A DNA stretch of 64,000 bases from Paracoccus halophilus (GCF_000763905.1 NZ_JRKN01000002.1:62001-126000), one strand, 5' to 3'. Counted from the stretch's first letter, positions 26,022-36,241 are shown. Notes: generated by a model from the sequence alone, not told the origin. Translations and numbers: made by a program.

Positions 26022-27215
26022 ATGAACACGCGCGATATGCCTGACAGAATGGGCGCGTCCGCGCCGGGCGGCGACAAGCCCGTTCAGGGCCAACCGAACC
26101 AGGTCGGGCTTCGTGTGTATCGCCAGCCGCTGGTGACCAATATCTCGGCGGCGCGCTGGCTGCTGCTGGCGATCGTCGCGGCCTCGGTCTATTTCTTTCA
26201 CGGCTTTCTGGTGCCGGTGCTGGCCGCCTCGGTCATTGCGCTGGCCAGCTGGCCGATCCGCGACCGCGCCGCCGAAGGCATGGGGCTGGGCCGGACGGGC
26301 GCGGCGACGCTGCTGATCGTGCTGCTGGTCTGCTTCCTGCTGATCCCGATCGCCATGGCGCTGCTTTACGCGTTCCGCGAATTGCGCGACTGGATAAGCT
26401 GGGCGATTCTGGTCAACAGCGCCGGCGCGCCGACGCCGGGCTGGATGCTGGACCTGCCGCAGGTGGGCGAATGGCTGGACCGGAACTGGCAGACCTATAT
26501 CGGCCGGCCCGGCGGCATCAGCGAGATCGTGCAACTGGTCAGCGGCTCGAATATCGGCGCGATCTATCGCGGCGCGATCACCGCGGGCACGCTGACCTTT
26601 CATCTGGCGCTGAACCTGCTGTTCCTGCTGATCACCCTGTTCGTGCTGTATCGCGACGGCGACAAGATCGTGGCGCAGATCGACCGCGTCGGCCGCCGCA
26701 TCCTGCCCGAGCGGTGGGGCCGGCTGTCGCGCGTCGTGCCCGCGACGATCAGCTCGACCGTAACCGGCATGACGCTGATCGCCATCGGCGAGGGGGTCAT
26801 TCTGGGCGTGGCCTACTGGCTGGCGGGCGTGCCCTCGCCGGTGACCTTCGGCGTCATCACCGGCTTCATGGCGCTGATCCCCGGCGGCGCGCCGCTCAGC
26901 TTCACGCTGGTCTCGGTCTATCTGGCGGCCAGCGGCGCCCCGGTCGCCGGGCTGGCACTGTTCGTCTGGGGCACCTGCGAGCTGTTCATCGTCGACAAGA
27001 CGGTGCGCCCGATGCTGGTCGGCGGGCCGGTCAAGCTGCCCTTCCTGCCGACGTTTTTCGGCCTGATCGGCGGGGTCAAGACAATGGGCATCGTCGGCCT
27101 GTTCGTCGGGCCGGTGCTGATGGCGCTGCTGGTCTCGATCTGGCGCGAATGGCAGCGCGAGATCGCCGATGACGAGACACGCCGCCCCGGCACGGCACCC
27201 GGCGCCGAGACCTGA
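26022..27215 (+). CDS. AI-2E family transporter (PF01594-type permease)
   Basis: 397 residues. After about 45 cytoplasmic residues come two membrane segments and a hydrophilic periplasmic part (about 130-185). Six more membrane segments follow, including the paired GFMALIPGGAPLSF and FGLIGGVKTMGIVGLFVGPVLMALL typical of the family. Members have been proposed as exporters of autoinducer-2 or as sodium/proton antiporters, and others have unknown substrates, so the function is open. ATG at 26022 overlaps a GGACAGG stretch; a start at 26037 is possible. Divergent from tenA. Confidence 0.85.
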   Translation: MNTRDMPDRMGASAPGGDKPVQGQPNQVGLRVYRQPLVTNISAARWLLLAIVAASVYFFHGFLVPVLAASVIALASWPIRDRAAEGMGLGRTGAATLLIVLLVCFLLIPIAMALLYAFRELRDWISWAILVNSAGAPTPGWMLDLPQVGEWLDRNWQTYIGRPGGISEIVQLVSGSNIGAIYRGAITAGTLTFHLALNLLFLLITLFVLYRDGDKIVAQIDRVGRRILPERWGRLSRVVPATISSTVTGMTLIAIGEGVILGVAYWLAGVPSPVTFGVITGFMALIPGGAPLSFTLVSVYLAASGAPVAGLALFVWGTCELFIVDKTVRPMLVGGPVKLPFLPTFFGLIGGVKTMGIVGLFVGPVLMALLVSIWREWQREIADDETRRPGTAPGAET

Positions 27216-27257
27216 CCGCACCCTGCCACCGCGCACCCTGCGCCCGGCTGAAAGCAA

Positions 27258-27290
27258 GGGGCCGGGCAGAAGATCCGCCCGGCCCCCTCG
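27258..27290. terminator. Terminator between AI-2E gene and hflC
   Basis: GGGGCCGGGC (27258-27267) pairs with GCCCGGCCCC (27277-27286) around nine bases. It lies between convergent stops and is likely bidirectional; T-rich tails are weak. Confidence 0.65.
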
Positions 27291-27308
27291 TTTCAGGACA
27301 TGCGCCGA

Positions 27309-28412
27309 TCAGTCGGCGGCGCCCGGCGCCACCACCGGCTCTTCCTGCGGCGGGCTGGCCAGCGCTTCGGGCATCGGCGTCAGCTTGACGCCGGCATTCG
27401 CGCCCAGAGGCTCGCCCTCGCGATTGGTCTCGGTCGGGGCGACGGCTTCCTCCGAGACATCGGCAGCCGCATCCTCTTCGGGTTCGGCTTCGGCGGCCGG
27501 GGCAGCGGCCGGCGCGGGCACCGGGACCGGATTGGCCCGGTCCGAGCCGTCATTGCGCAGATACGAGAAGAACTCGCCCTCGGGCTGGATCACCAGCGCG
27601 CTGTTCTCGCCCCGCAGCGAGCGCTCGTATGAGGTCATCGAGCGGGTGAAGGCAAAGAACTCGGGATCTCGGCCAAAGGCCTCGGCATAGATCGCGTTGC
27701 GGCGGGCATCCGCCTCGCCCCGGACCACCTCGGCCTTTTTGCGCGCCTCCGAGGTCAGTTCCACGACGGTCCGGTCGGCGGCGGCGCGGACGCGCTGCGC
27801 CGCCTCGCCACCGCGGGCGATCTCGTCGGCGGCCTCGCGCTCGCGCTCGGCGCGCATCCTCGCATAGGTCGCGGTCAGGTTCTGCTCGGGCAGGTCGGTC
27901 CGGGTCAGCCGCACGTCGATGACGCGCACGCCCAGATCCTCGGCCTCGGAGCGCGACAGGTCGCGGATGCGGTTCATCAGCGGCGTGCGGTCATCCGACA
28001 GCACCGTGGTCGAGGGCACCGAGCCCAGCACCTGGCGGATGTTCGAGTTGATGATATCGTCCAGCCGTTCCTGCACGCGCGGCAGGCCCAGACCCTGCGT
28101 GGCCTGATAGACGCGCTGCGCGTCGGTCACCTGCCAGCGGGCGAATGCGTCCACCACCAGACGGCGGTCGTCCAGCGGCGTGACCTCCATCGGGCTGGTC
28201 GGCAGGCCAAGGATGCGGGCATCGTATTTCACCACCGAATCCAGCAGCGGAACCTTGATCCCGAGGCCCGGATTCTCGCGCACCGTCACCACCTCGCGAA
28301 AGCGCAGGACCAGTGCGCGTTCGCGCACATCGACGATATAGAGCGAGCTGAAGACCAGCACGCCGATCACCACCAGGGCCGGCAGGGCCAATGTCGACAT
28401 AAAGCGTTTCAT
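27309..28412 (-). CDS. hflC: Protease modulator HflC with extended acidic tail
   Basis: 367 residues. One N-terminal membrane anchor (about 8-27), then an SPFH/band-7 domain with RALVLRFREVV and the LGVRVIDVRLTRTDLP segment. With HflK it forms the large inner-membrane complex that encloses FtsH and modulates its proteolysis. After about residue 290 there is a Pro/Ala/Glu-rich tail of some 70 residues absent from the E. coli protein. The start shares TGATG with the hflK stop, so translation is coupled. It is last in rpiA-gor-hflK-hflC. Confidence 0.93.
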   Translation of the reverse strand: MKRFMSTLALPALVVIGVLVFSSLYIVDVRERALVLRFREVVTVRENPGLGIKVPLLDSVVKYDARILGLPTSPMEVTPLDDRRLVVDAFARWQVTDAQRVYQATQGLGLPRVQERLDDIINSNIRQVLGSVPSTTVLSDDRTPLMNRIRDLSRSEAEDLGVRVIDVRLTRTDLPEQNLTATYARMRAEREREAADEIARGGEAAQRVRAAADRTVVELTSEARKKAEVVRGEADARRNAIYAEAFGRDPEFFAFTRSMTSYERSLRGENSALVIQPEGEFFSYLRNDGSDRANPVPVPAPAAAPAAEAEPEEDAAADVSEEAVAPTETNREGEPLGANAGVKLTPMPEALASPPQEEPVVAPGAAD

Positions 28413-29623
28413 CAGTTGCTCCCCGCGCTGGCATTGGTCCGGTTGGCGGCGCCGCCCGATCCGGGCCGCAACTGGTCAAGCGGCAGATAGGGAACGACCC
28501 CCTGCCCGCCCTCGCCATCCATGATGACCTTGTTCACGCTGCCCAGCACCTGTTCCATGGTCTCCAGATACATGCGGCGGCGTGTCACCTCGGGCGCCTT
28601 GACATATTCGTCATAGACCGAGTTGAAGCGCGCCGCCTCGCCCTCTGCGGTGTTGACCGCCTCGGCGCGATAGCCCTCGGCGCGTTCGATCACGGCGGCG
28701 GCCTCACCCCGGGCGCTGGCCAGCACGCGGTTGGCATAGGCATCGGCCTCTTTTTCCAGCCGGTCGCGTTCCTGCTGCGCGGCCTGCACCTCGCGGAAGC
28801 TGTCGATCACCTCGCGCGGCGGATCGGCGCGGTGCAGGTTGACGCGGATCACGTTGATCCCCGCCTCATAGAGGTCCAGCGTGCCCTGCACGGCCTCTTC
28901 AAGTTCGGCGCGGATGGTTTCGCGGTCGCGGTTCAGGATCGGCGCCAGCTCCGAGCGCGCCACGATGTCGCGCATCGCGGATTCGGCCACGGCGCGGATG
29001 GTGCCGGGCGGATCGGCCAGATTGAACAGATACTGTTCCGGGTTCGAGACGTTCCAGACCACCTGATAGCCCATATCGACGATATTCTGGTCGCGGGTCA
29101 GCATCAGACCGCTATCCATGGCGCCGCCCTGTCCCACACCGATCTCGGTCACGCGTTCGCCGGTGGCCTGCACGATTTCGCGGGTGACGACCGGCCAGGG
29201 CGCGAAGTTCAGGCCCGGCATGCCGATGGCCGAGGGGCGGCCGAACAGCAGCTCGACCGAGCGCTCGCCCTCGTCCACGGTATAGAAGGACATGAAGGCC
29301 CAGAGCGCGACGGCGCCAAGCCCGATCAACCCCCATGTGCCGCGCCCGAGGTTCAGTTGCGGCGGCTGCGGCCGGCGCGGCCCGCCGCCGCGCTTGCCGT
29401 TGCCCGTGGACTTGCCACCCATCAGCACGCGCAGCCGGTCCTGGCCCTTGCGCATCAGCTCCTCGATCTCGGGCATCTGGTCGCCACGGCGCGGCCCCTG
29501 CGGATCCCGGTCGTTACCGTCCTGATCGCCGCCGCCATTTCCCCAGGGGCGCGGCCCCCCCTGCGGCCTGCCGCCGCCCTTGCCGTCATCTCCGCCGCCG
29601 CCCCATGGGCCTTGTCCAGCCAT
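28412..29623 (-). CDS. hflK: Protease modulator HflK
   Basis: 403 residues; the start MAGQGPWGGGG at 29623 was chosen because it begins the Gly-rich HflK N-terminus. Upstream in-frame codons lie within the end of gor. The first 110 residues are Gly/Asp/Arg rich, then one membrane segment (TWGLIGLGAVALWAFMSFY) and the SPFH domain with ERSVELLFG and the conserved INVIRVNLHRADPP. It pairs with HflC. The gap to gor is 61 nt. Confidence 0.93.
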   Translation of the reverse strand: MAGQGPWGGGGDDGKGGGRPQGGPRPWGNGGGDQDGNDRDPQGPRRGDQMPEIEELMRKGQDRLRVLMGGKSTGNGKRGGGPRRPQPPQLNLGRGTWGLIGLGAVALWAFMSFYTVDEGERSVELLFGRPSAIGMPGLNFAPWPVVTREIVQATGERVTEIGVGQGGAMDSGLMLTRDQNIVDMGYQVVWNVSNPEQYLFNLADPPGTIRAVAESAMRDIVARSELAPILNRDRETIRAELEEAVQGTLDLYEAGINVIRVNLHRADPPREVIDSFREVQAAQQERDRLEKEADAYANRVLASARGEAAAVIERAEGYRAEAVNTAEGEAARFNSVYDEYVKAPEVTRRRMYLETMEQVLGSVNKVIMDGEGGQGVVPYLPLDQLRPGSGGAANRTNASAGSN

Positions 29624-29684
29624 GCCTCTCGTGCCTCGCTCTTGCTTTGTCGTCTGGTTGAAACTGGTGGTTTCAGCCTGAAAA

Positions 29685-31085
29685 TCAAGCCAAACCCCGC
29701 TCTTTCCCGGCAAACTCCCCGCCAATCCGCCGGCTTGGCTTGCGCATCGTGACAAGCTCTTCGGCCAGCGTCGGATGCACGGCCATGGCCGCGTCGAAAT
29801 CGGCCTTGGTCGCGCCCATGCCGATCGGGATGGCGACCATCTGGATCATCTCGCCCGCCTCGGGGCCGAAGATGTGGCAGCCCAGCACCTTGTCGGTTTC
29901 CGCCGCGACGATCAGCTTCATCACCGCCCGCGCCTCGGATCCGGCGAAAAGCGAACGCATCGGCCGGAAACTGGCGACATAGACATCGGCGGGGCCGCGC
30001 TCCGCGGCCTGCTCCTCGGTCAGGCCGATGGTCGCCAGCTCATGCGGGCGGGTATAGACGGCACTGGCCACAAGACCGTGATCGACCTTGCGCGGGCGCG
30101 CGCCAAAGATCGTATCGGCAAAGCTGTGGCCTTCGCGGATCGCGACCGGGGTCAGGTTCACCCGGTTCGTCACATCCCCGACCGCAAAGATCGAGGGCAC
30201 GGAAGTCTGCGACCATTCGTCCACCACGATCTCGCCCTTGCGGCCCAGCCTGACGCCGACCTCGTCCAGCCCCAGCCCCTGCGTATAGGGCGCGCGGCCG
30301 GTGGCGAACATCACCGCGTCGAAACGGTCGGTCGCGCCATCCTCGAAACTGACGCGGATGCCGTCGCCGTCGCGGTCGAGCCGCGCGGGATTGGTTTCCA
30401 GCCGCACCTCGACGCCAATCTGGTCAAGCTGCGCGGTGACATGGCGGCGCATCTCGCCGTCAAAGCCGCGCAGCACCGCGTCGCCGCGATAGGCCAGCAC
30501 CGTATCGCTGCCCAGCCCGTTCAGGATGGTGGCGAATTCGCAGGCGATGAAGCCGCCGCCCACCACCAGCACGCGGCCGGGCAGCTTTTCCATGGTGAAC
30601 AGATCGTCCGAGATCATGCCCAGATCCTGCCCCGGAATGCCCGGCAGTTGCGGACGCCCCCCCACCGCGATCAGGATATGCTTGGCCGTCACCCGCCGGC
30701 CATCGGCCAGCGCCACGCTATGCGCGTCATGGATACGGGCGCGCTGGCGGTAGATCTTGACGCCGGCCGCATCCAGCCCGCCGGTATAGGCCGCTTCCAG
30801 CCGGTCGAGCTCGCGCATCAGCGCGGCATGGAACATCGGCCAGTCGAAACCGCCGGCGCTGGCCTCGGCCCAGCCATAGCCGCGCGATTCCGCCGCCATC
30901 GCCCCCGCCTGCGAGGCAAAGATCATCAGCTTTTTCGGCACGCAGCCGCGAATGACGCAGGTGCCGCCCATGCGGTCCTCCTCGGCCAGGGCCACGCGGG
31001 CGCCGTATTCGCTGGCGGCGATGCGCGCCGCGCGCACCCCCCCCGAGCCACCGCCGATGACGAAAAGGTCGTAGTCGAAATTCAT
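29685..31085 (-). CDS. gor: Glutathione-disulfide reductase
   Basis: 466 residues. The FAD-binding GGGSGGVRAAR motif lies at the N-terminus. The redox disulfide is in GGTCVIRGCVPKK, and the NADPH domain reads VVGGGFIACEFA. The C-terminal dimerisation domain ends with the catalytic HPTLAEELV histidine. The Ile-Arg between the two Cys and the absence of lipoamide-dehydrogenase hallmarks support glutathione reductase. It keeps glutathione reduced with NADPH. Its start overlaps the rpiA stop as ATGA. Confidence 0.93.
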   Translation of the reverse strand: MNFDYDLFVIGGGSGGVRAARIAASEYGARVALAEEDRMGGTCVIRGCVPKKLMIFASQAGAMAAESRGYGWAEASAGGFDWPMFHAALMRELDRLEAAYTGGLDAAGVKIYRQRARIHDAHSVALADGRRVTAKHILIAVGGRPQLPGIPGQDLGMISDDLFTMEKLPGRVLVVGGGFIACEFATILNGLGSDTVLAYRGDAVLRGFDGEMRRHVTAQLDQIGVEVRLETNPARLDRDGDGIRVSFEDGATDRFDAVMFATGRAPYTQGLGLDEVGVRLGRKGEIVVDEWSQTSVPSIFAVGDVTNRVNLTPVAIREGHSFADTIFGARPRKVDHGLVASAVYTRPHELATIGLTEEQAAERGPADVYVASFRPMRSLFAGSEARAVMKLIVAAETDKVLGCHIFGPEAGEMIQMVAIPIGMGATKADFDAAMAVHPTLAEELVTMRKPSRRIGGEFAGKERGLA

Positions 31086-31807
31086 TCGAAATCCTCGCGT
31101 GCCAGTTCCACGACCGAGCCGTCGGGACGGCCGATGATCGCAAGCTGGCAGATATTCAGGAAAAGCCCGTGTTCAACCACCCCGGCGATTGCCGACAGCT
31201 CGGCCGCCAGCGCCTCGGGGTCGTGGATCTCCTCCAGCGCCAGATCAAGGATCAGGTTCCCCTCGTCGGTCAGCAGCGGCTGGTCGTCGCGCTTGCGCAG
31301 CAGGACCGGGCGCTGGCTCAGATCCAGCCGCTCGAGCGCGCGCAGGATCAGCTGGCGCGTGGCCTGCCAGCCAAAGGGAATCACCTCGACCGGCAGGTGG
31401 AACTGGCCCAGCCGGTTGACCACCTTGCCCTGATCCGCGATCACCACCATCCGGTCCGAGGCGGTCGCCACGATCTTTTCACGCAGATGCGCCGCGCCGC
31501 CGCCCTTGATCAGGTTCAGGTCCGGGTCCAGCTCGTCCGCCCCGTCGATGGTCAGGTCGAGCCAGCCGATATCGTCCAGCTCCTCGACCCGGAGCCCCAG
31601 CGAGCCTGCCAGTTCCGCCGTCCCCTTCGAGGTCGCGGCGCAGCGCAGCTCGAACCCCTCGGCCTTGACCCGCTGCGCCAGCCGCCGCACGAAGATCGCG
31701 GCGGTCGAGCCGGTGCCCAGCCCCAGCCGCATCCCCGGCTCGACCAGCCTGACGGCGGCGGTGGCGGCGGCATCCTTGGATTGATCGGCAATGGCGGGAT
31801 CGGTCAT
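31082..31807 (-). CDS. rpiA: Ribose-5-phosphate isomerase A
   Basis: 241 residues from the ATG at 31807 (AAGGA 7 nt upstream). The phosphate-binding loop [15 protein letters not shown], then [28 protein letters not shown] with the catalytic Asp and Lys, are classic RpiA motifs. It interconverts ribose-5-phosphate and ribulose-5-phosphate and can feed NADPH-producing pentose phosphate flux, which fits co-transcription with NADPH-dependent gor. Confidence 0.96.
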   Translation of the reverse strand: MTDPAIADQSKDAAATAAVRLVEPGMRLGLGTGSTAAIFVRRLAQRVKAEGFELRCAATSKGTAELAGSLGLRVEELDDIGWLDLTIDGADELDPDLNLIKGGGAAHLREKIVATASDRMVVIADQGKVVNRLGQFHLPVEVIPFGWQATRQLILRALERLDLSQRPVLLRKRDDQPLLTDEGNLILDLALEEIHDPEALAAELSAIAGVVEHGLFLNICQLAIIGRPDGSVVELAREDFE

Positions 31808-31967
31808 GGCGGGTTCCTTGGCACGGTCGCGAATGCCCAGCAGGGCGGTCGCGCCCTTATACGCAGAAGCCGCGCGCAGGGCCAAGGCCGCTTGCGCCGC
31901 CCGCCTGCGACGAAAGGCGCTTTTGCGGCGATTGCCTCGGGCGGCGGGCTCGCCTAAAGCTGTCGCC

Positions 31968-33110
31968 ATGACCATACCCGCAACCTATGCCGCCATCATC
32001 ACCGCCGCCGGAAGGGGCACGCGCGCCGGCGATGGCCCGCCCAAGCAGTGGCGCGCGCTGGCCGGTCGCAGCGTGCTGGCGCGCAGCATCCGCGCCTTTG
32101 CCGCGTTTCCGCGCATCGTGGTGACGCTCGCCCCCGAGGACATGACCCGCGGGATCGAGGAGCTTGCCGGCCCGGTCACGCTGATCGCGGGCGGCGCGAC
32201 GCGCAGCGAAAGCGTGCGCGCGGCGCTGGAAAGCCTTGCGGGCAGCGGCGTAAGCCATGTGCTGATCCATGACGGCGCGCGGCCGCTGGTGCCTGCGGCG
32301 GTGACCGCCGGTGTGGTGCAGGCTCTGCAATCGGGCGCGCCGGCGGCCGCCCCCGCCCTGCCCGTCTCGGATGCGCTCTGGCGGGTGCGGGACGGCCGCG
32401 TCACCGGCACCGCCAGCCGCGAGGGGCTGTTTCGCGCCCAGACCCCGCAGGGCTTCGCGCTGGACGCCATCCTTGCCGCCCATCGCGCCCATCCCGAGGG
32501 CGCGGCCGACGATGTCGAACTGGCGATCCGCGCCGGCCTGCCGGTCATCGTCACGCCGGGCGACGAGGACAATCTGAAACTGACCTATCCGCCCGATTTT
32601 TCGCGCGCGGAACGCATATTGGGGAATGCCATGGATATCCGTCTGGGCAATGGCTACGACGTGCATGCCTTTACCGCCGGCGATCACCTCTGGCTGTGTG
32701 GTGTGCGCATCGCGCATGACAAGGCGCTTCTGGGGCATTCGGATGCCGATGTCGGCATGCATGCGCTGACCGACGCGATCTATGGCGCGCTGGCGCAGGG
32801 CGATATCGGCCGCCATTTCCCGCCCTCGGACCCGCAATGGAAGGGCGCGGAAAGCCATGTTTTCCTGCGCCATGCGGCGGAGCTTGCCCGCGACATGGGC
32901 TACCGGATCGCGAATGCCGATGTGACGCTGATCTGCGAACGCCCCAAGATCGGCCCGCACGCGCCCGCGATGATGGCGCGGCTGGCCGAAATCATCGGCA
33001 TCGCCACGGACCGGGTCAGCGTCAAGGCCACCACATCCGAGCGGCTGGGCTTTACCGGCCGCGAGGAAGGCATCGCCGCCATCGCAACCGCCACATTGAT
33101 CCGCGACTGA
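31968..33110 (+). CDS. ispDF: Bifunctional IspD/IspF (MEP pathway)
   Basis: 380 residues from [17 protein letters not shown] at 31968. Residues 1-220 form the IspD cytidylyltransferase ([16 protein letters not shown], then HDGARPLV). Residues 222-380 form IspF, beginning [14 protein letters not shown] with metal-binding Asp and His and [16 protein letters not shown]. The protein carries out two non-adjacent MEP-pathway steps: formation of CDP-methylerythritol and of the cyclodiphosphate. The fusion is common in alphaproteobacteria. It is divergent from rpiA (160-base gap). Confidence 0.97.
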   Translation: MTIPATYAAIITAAGRGTRAGDGPPKQWRALAGRSVLARSIRAFAAFPRIVVTLAPEDMTRGIEELAGPVTLIAGGATRSESVRAALESLAGSGVSHVLIHDGARPLVPAAVTAGVVQALQSGAPAAAPALPVSDALWRVRDGRVTGTASREGLFRAQTPQGFALDAILAAHRAHPEGAADDVELAIRAGLPVIVTPGDEDNLKLTYPPDFSRAERILGNAMDIRLGNGYDVHAFTAGDHLWLCGVRIAHDKALLGHSDADVGMHALTDAIYGALAQGDIGRHFPPSDPQWKGAESHVFLRHAAELARDMGYRIANADVTLICERPKIGPHAPAMMARLAEIIGIATDRVSVKATTSERLGFTGREEGIAAIATATLIRD

Positions 33111-33127
33111 ACCGAAAGGGGCACAGG

Positions 33128-33622
33128 ATGGACAGACAGATCGCAACGCTATTCGGCATCGGCAACCTGCGGCCGGCGCCGGGCACCTGGGCCTCGGCCG
33201 TGGCGATCCTGCTGGGGCTGGCCATCCACCGGCTGGGCCATTTCCCGGCGCTGCTGGCCGCCACGCTGATCGCCATCGCGGCGGGGTTCTGGGCGGTGCG
33301 GCGAATGACCGCCGGGCTTGCCCACAAGGACCGCAAGGAAATCGTCATCGACGAGGTCGCCGGCCAGTGGATCGCGCTCAGCTTTCCCTCGGCCGGGTTC
33401 CTGCTGATGGGGCTGCCGCGCGAGATGTTTCCCTATCCCGGCTGGGTGGCGGCCTTTGTCTTTTTCCGGCTGTTCGACATCTGGAAACCCTGGATCATCG
33501 GCCGCGCCGACCGGCGAGGCGATGCCGATGCGGTGATGTGGGACGACCTGCTGGCCGGGCTGTTCGCGGGCGTCGCGACGATGATCGCGGCGGGCCTGTC
33601 GCACGGGCTGCTGATGCGATGA
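33128..33622 (+). CDS. pgpA: Phosphatidylglycerophosphatase A
   Basis: 164 residues; start at 33128 with AAAGGGG upstream. [15 protein letters not shown] at the N-terminus, [15 protein letters not shown] with acidic metal ligands and [10 protein letters not shown] are family motifs. Several membrane segments. It dephosphorylates phosphatidylglycerophosphate to phosphatidylglycerol at the inner membrane. Its stop overlaps the cinA start (ATGA) and it follows ispDF by 17 nt. Confidence 0.95.
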   Translation: MDRQIATLFGIGNLRPAPGTWASAVAILLGLAIHRLGHFPALLAATLIAIAAGFWAVRRMTAGLAHKDRKEIVIDEVAGQWIALSFPSAGFLLMGLPREMFPYPGWVAAFVFFRLFDIWKPWIIGRADRRGDADAVMWDDLLAGLFAGVATMIAAGLSHGLLMR

Positions 33623-34086
33623 CCGATACAGCCGAAATCCTGCAACTCGCCCGTGCGCGCGGCGTGATGATCGCCACCGCCGAAAGCTGCACCGGCGGGC
33701 TGATCGCCGGCCGGCTGACCGATGTGGCGGGCTCCTCGGACGTGGTGGATCGCGGCTTCGTCACCTATTCCAACGCCGCCAAGATCGAGATGCTGGGCAT
33801 CCGCCCCGAAACCCTGGAGGCCCATGGCGCGGTCAGCGAGGAAATCGCGGCCGAGATGGCACAGGGCGCGCTGGCGCGTTCGCGGGCCGGGATCGCAGTG
33901 GCGGTCACCGGCATCGCCGGGCCGGGCGGCTCGGAACACAAGCCCGAGGGCCGCGTCTGCTTTGGCATCGGCGACGCGCGGGGCTGCCGCACCGAAACGG
34001 TGGAGTTCGGCCCGCTCGGCCGCGCGCAGGTCCGGGCGGCGACCGTCGCACATGCGCTGGACCTGCTGAAATCGGCGCTGAGCTAA
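33619..34086 (+). CDS. CinA C-terminal domain protein (NMN amidohydrolase)
   Basis: 155 residues, the single-domain PncC form. [21 protein letters not shown] carries the catalytic Ser, and [22 protein letters not shown] is the conserved second motif. It deamidates nicotinamide mononucleotide in NAD recycling. The N-terminal CinA domain is absent. It ends the ispDF-pgpA-cinA operon. Confidence 0.92.
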   Translation: MTDTAEILQLARARGVMIATAESCTGGLIAGRLTDVAGSSDVVDRGFVTYSNAAKIEMLGIRPETLEAHGAVSEEIAAEMAQGALARSRAGIAVAVTGIAGPGGSEHKPEGRVCFGIGDARGCRTETVEFGPLGRAQVRAATVAHALDLLKSALS

Positions 34087-34145
34087 GGCATCGCGCCTTT
34101 TGCAATATGGGCTGCGGCCCTGAAGCCGATGGGGACCCGCCGCAT

Positions 34146-34166
34146 GGACGCTGCGGAGCAGCGTCC
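34146..34166. terminator. Hairpin between cinA and the FAD oxidase gene
   Basis: GGACGCTGC-GGA-GCAGCGTCC is a perfect 9-bp stem between convergent genes, without a T-run. Possible terminator. Confidence 0.4.
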
Positions 34167-34224
34167 GACAGACCTCGGCGGGGCGGGGAGCGCGATGCCA
34201 GCCCAATCACCTGCCCGCCGCGTC

Positions 34225-35643
34225 TCAACCCGGTGCTGGCGCAAGAACCGCCCCCGGGTTCATGATCCCCAGCGGGTCCAGCGCCGCCTTGAGCGTGCGC
34301 ATCACCGCCAGCCGCGCCGGATCGGCCCAGCGTTCCAGTTCCGCGACCTTCAGTCGCCCGACGCCATGCTCGGCCGAGAACGAGCCGCCGCGCGCCATGA
34401 CCATCTCATGGATCAGATCGGACAGGGCCTTGCGGCGGTCGTCATAGGCGTCGCGCGACCGGCCCGGCGCCGGGAACAGGTTGTAATGCAGGTTGCCGTC
34501 GCCCAGATGGCCGAAACAGTTGATCCGCAGTTCCGCCCGCGCGGTCAACGCCGCTTCCGCGTCGCGGATGAAGCCCGCGATCTCGGACAGCGGCAGGCTG
34601 ATATCATGGCTGGCGATGGCACCGATCCGGGCATTCGCCTCGGGCAGGTTCTCGCGCAGGTTCCAGAAATCGGCCGCCTGCTGGCCCGATTGCGCGATCA
34701 CCCCGTCCAGAACCAGGCCACGCTCCAGCGCATCGACCAGCAGCCCCTCGAGCGCATCGCCGGGCGGCAGGCCCTCGGGCAGGCCGACCTCGATCAGCAC
34801 CGACCAGGCGGCATCGGGCAAGGGACGGCGGATATCGGGCAGAACCTCGGCCAGAAAGGCCAGCCCCTGCCCGGCGATCAGCTCGAATGCGGTGACGCCG
34901 CCGGCCATGCGCCCCTCGGCCAGGGACAGCAGGCTCAGCGCCTCGGCCGGGCCGGGCACGGCCAGCATGGCGACGCCGGTATCGGGCGGCGGCACGACCA
35001 GGCGCAGGCTGGCGGCGGTAATGATGCCCAGCGTGCCCTCGGCGCCGATCAGCAGGTCGCGCAGATCGTAGCCGGTATTGTCCTTGCGCAGCCGCTTCAG
35101 GTCGTGGATCACCCTGCCATCGGGCAGCACCGCCTCGATCCCCAGGCACAGCGCGCGGGCGGTGCCATAGCGCAGCGCGGTGACACCGCCGGCATTGGTC
35201 GCAAGACAGCCGCCGATCGCCGCCGTGCCCTGACTGGCCAGCGACAGGGGAAACAGCCGCGCGGCCCCCGCCGCCGCGTCGCGCACCGCCTGCAGGCTCA
35301 TGCCCGCCTCGGCGACCAGCACGTTTTCCTGCGGCCAGAGACCGCGCAACGCGGTCATCCGCTCGAGCGACAGGATCAGCGGCGCGGGGCCGCCGGGCAT
35401 CACCTGCCCGCCGACCAGCCCGGTGCCGCCGCCGCGCGGGACGATGCCGACGCGCGCCTCGGCGCAGGCGCGGACCACGGCGGCCACCTCATCGGTATTG
35501 CGCGGCGCGGCAACCAGACCGGCCTGGCCGGACCAGCGCCGGCGCGGCTCTTCCAGATAGGCGGGGGTCAGCGGGCGCAGCACGCCCGCAGGCAGCCGCC
35601 CGGCCAGCGCCGCATCGGCAGGGTTCAGGGACATGTCCGGCAT
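34225..35643 (-). CDS. FAD-binding oxidoreductase, GlcD/D-2-hydroxyacid dehydrogenase type
   Basis: 472 residues from the ATG at 35643 (AAGGGGG upstream). The PCMH-type FAD domain is shown by RGGGTGLVGGQVMPGG, GGCLATNAGGVTALRYGTARALCLG and GAEGTLGIITAASLRL. The C-terminal FAD-oxidase domain contains FGHLGDGNLHYNLF and ends SAEHGVGRLK, with the metal/substrate histidines of D-lactate, glycolate and D-2-hydroxyglutarate dehydrogenases. Substrate is not determined from sequence. It is last in the run thrC-M16-GNAT-FAD. Confidence 0.88.
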   Translation of the reverse strand: MPDMSLNPADAALAGRLPAGVLRPLTPAYLEEPRRRWSGQAGLVAAPRNTDEVAAVVRACAEARVGIVPRGGGTGLVGGQVMPGGPAPLILSLERMTALRGLWPQENVLVAEAGMSLQAVRDAAAGAARLFPLSLASQGTAAIGGCLATNAGGVTALRYGTARALCLGIEAVLPDGRVIHDLKRLRKDNTGYDLRDLLIGAEGTLGIITAASLRLVVPPPDTGVAMLAVPGPAEALSLLSLAEGRMAGGVTAFELIAGQGLAFLAEVLPDIRRPLPDAAWSVLIEVGLPEGLPPGDALEGLLVDALERGLVLDGVIAQSGQQAADFWNLRENLPEANARIGAIASHDISLPLSEIAGFIRDAEAALTARAELRINCFGHLGDGNLHYNLFPAPGRSRDAYDDRRKALSDLIHEMVMARGGSFSAEHGVGRLKVAELERWADPARLAVMRTLKAALDPLGIMNPGAVLAPAPG

Positions 35644-35659
35644 CGCTTCCCCCTTGTTT

Positions 35660-36241
35660 TCAGCGCGCCTCGGTCTTGCCGCGCCGGTCGTGGCGCAGGT
35701 TCGAATAAAGCACATGGTTGCGCCAGCGGCCATTGATCTGCAGATAGCTTTGCGCCACGCCCTCATATTTGAAGCCCGAGCGTTCCAGAACCCCGCGCGA
35801 GGCGGCATTCTCGGGCAGGCAGGCGGCCTCGATCCGGCTGAGGTCGAGCTGGGTGAAGGCGTGGTGAACCAGCGCGCCGATCGCCTCGCGCATGTAGCCC
35901 TGGCGGGCAAAGGGCTGGCCGATCCAATAGCCGATCGTCGCCGATTGCGCCGGGCCGCGGCGGATATTGTCCAGCGTGATCGCGCCCAGGAGCGACCCGT
36001 CCCGGCGGATCAGGAACAGCGGCAGCGCGGTGCCGTTGCGGCTGGCCCGCTGCGCCCAATAGACGCGGTTGGTAAAGCTTTTGCGCGACAGGTGGTTTTC
36101 GGCCCAGACCGGCTCCCACGGGGTCAGAAAGGCGCGGCTTTCGACGCGCAGCGCACTCCATGCCCCGAAATCGCCATGCGCCGGCAGGCGCAGCACCATC
36201 CGCTCGGTTTCCAGTCGCAGCGGACGGCGGCGCAGAAGCAT
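35660..36241 (-). CDS. GNAT acetyltransferase, RimJ/RimL-like
   Basis: 193 residues. RLETERMVLRLPAHGD, GYWIGQPFARQGYMREAIGALV (acetyl-CoA pyrophosphate loop) and NAASRGVLERSGFKYEG are the GNAT motifs of the RimJ branch, which acetylate N-termini of ribosomal or other proteins. Its start overlaps the stop of the M16 peptidase gene (TGATG). The target is unknown. Confidence 0.9.
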   Translation of the reverse strand: MLLRRRPLRLETERMVLRLPAHGDFGAWSALRVESRAFLTPWEPVWAENHLSRKSFTNRVYWAQRASRNGTALPLFLIRRDGSLLGAITLDNIRRGPAQSATIGYWIGQPFARQGYMREAIGALVHHAFTQLDLSRIEAACLPENAASRGVLERSGFKYEGVAQSYLQINGRWRNHVLYSNLRHDRRGKTEAR

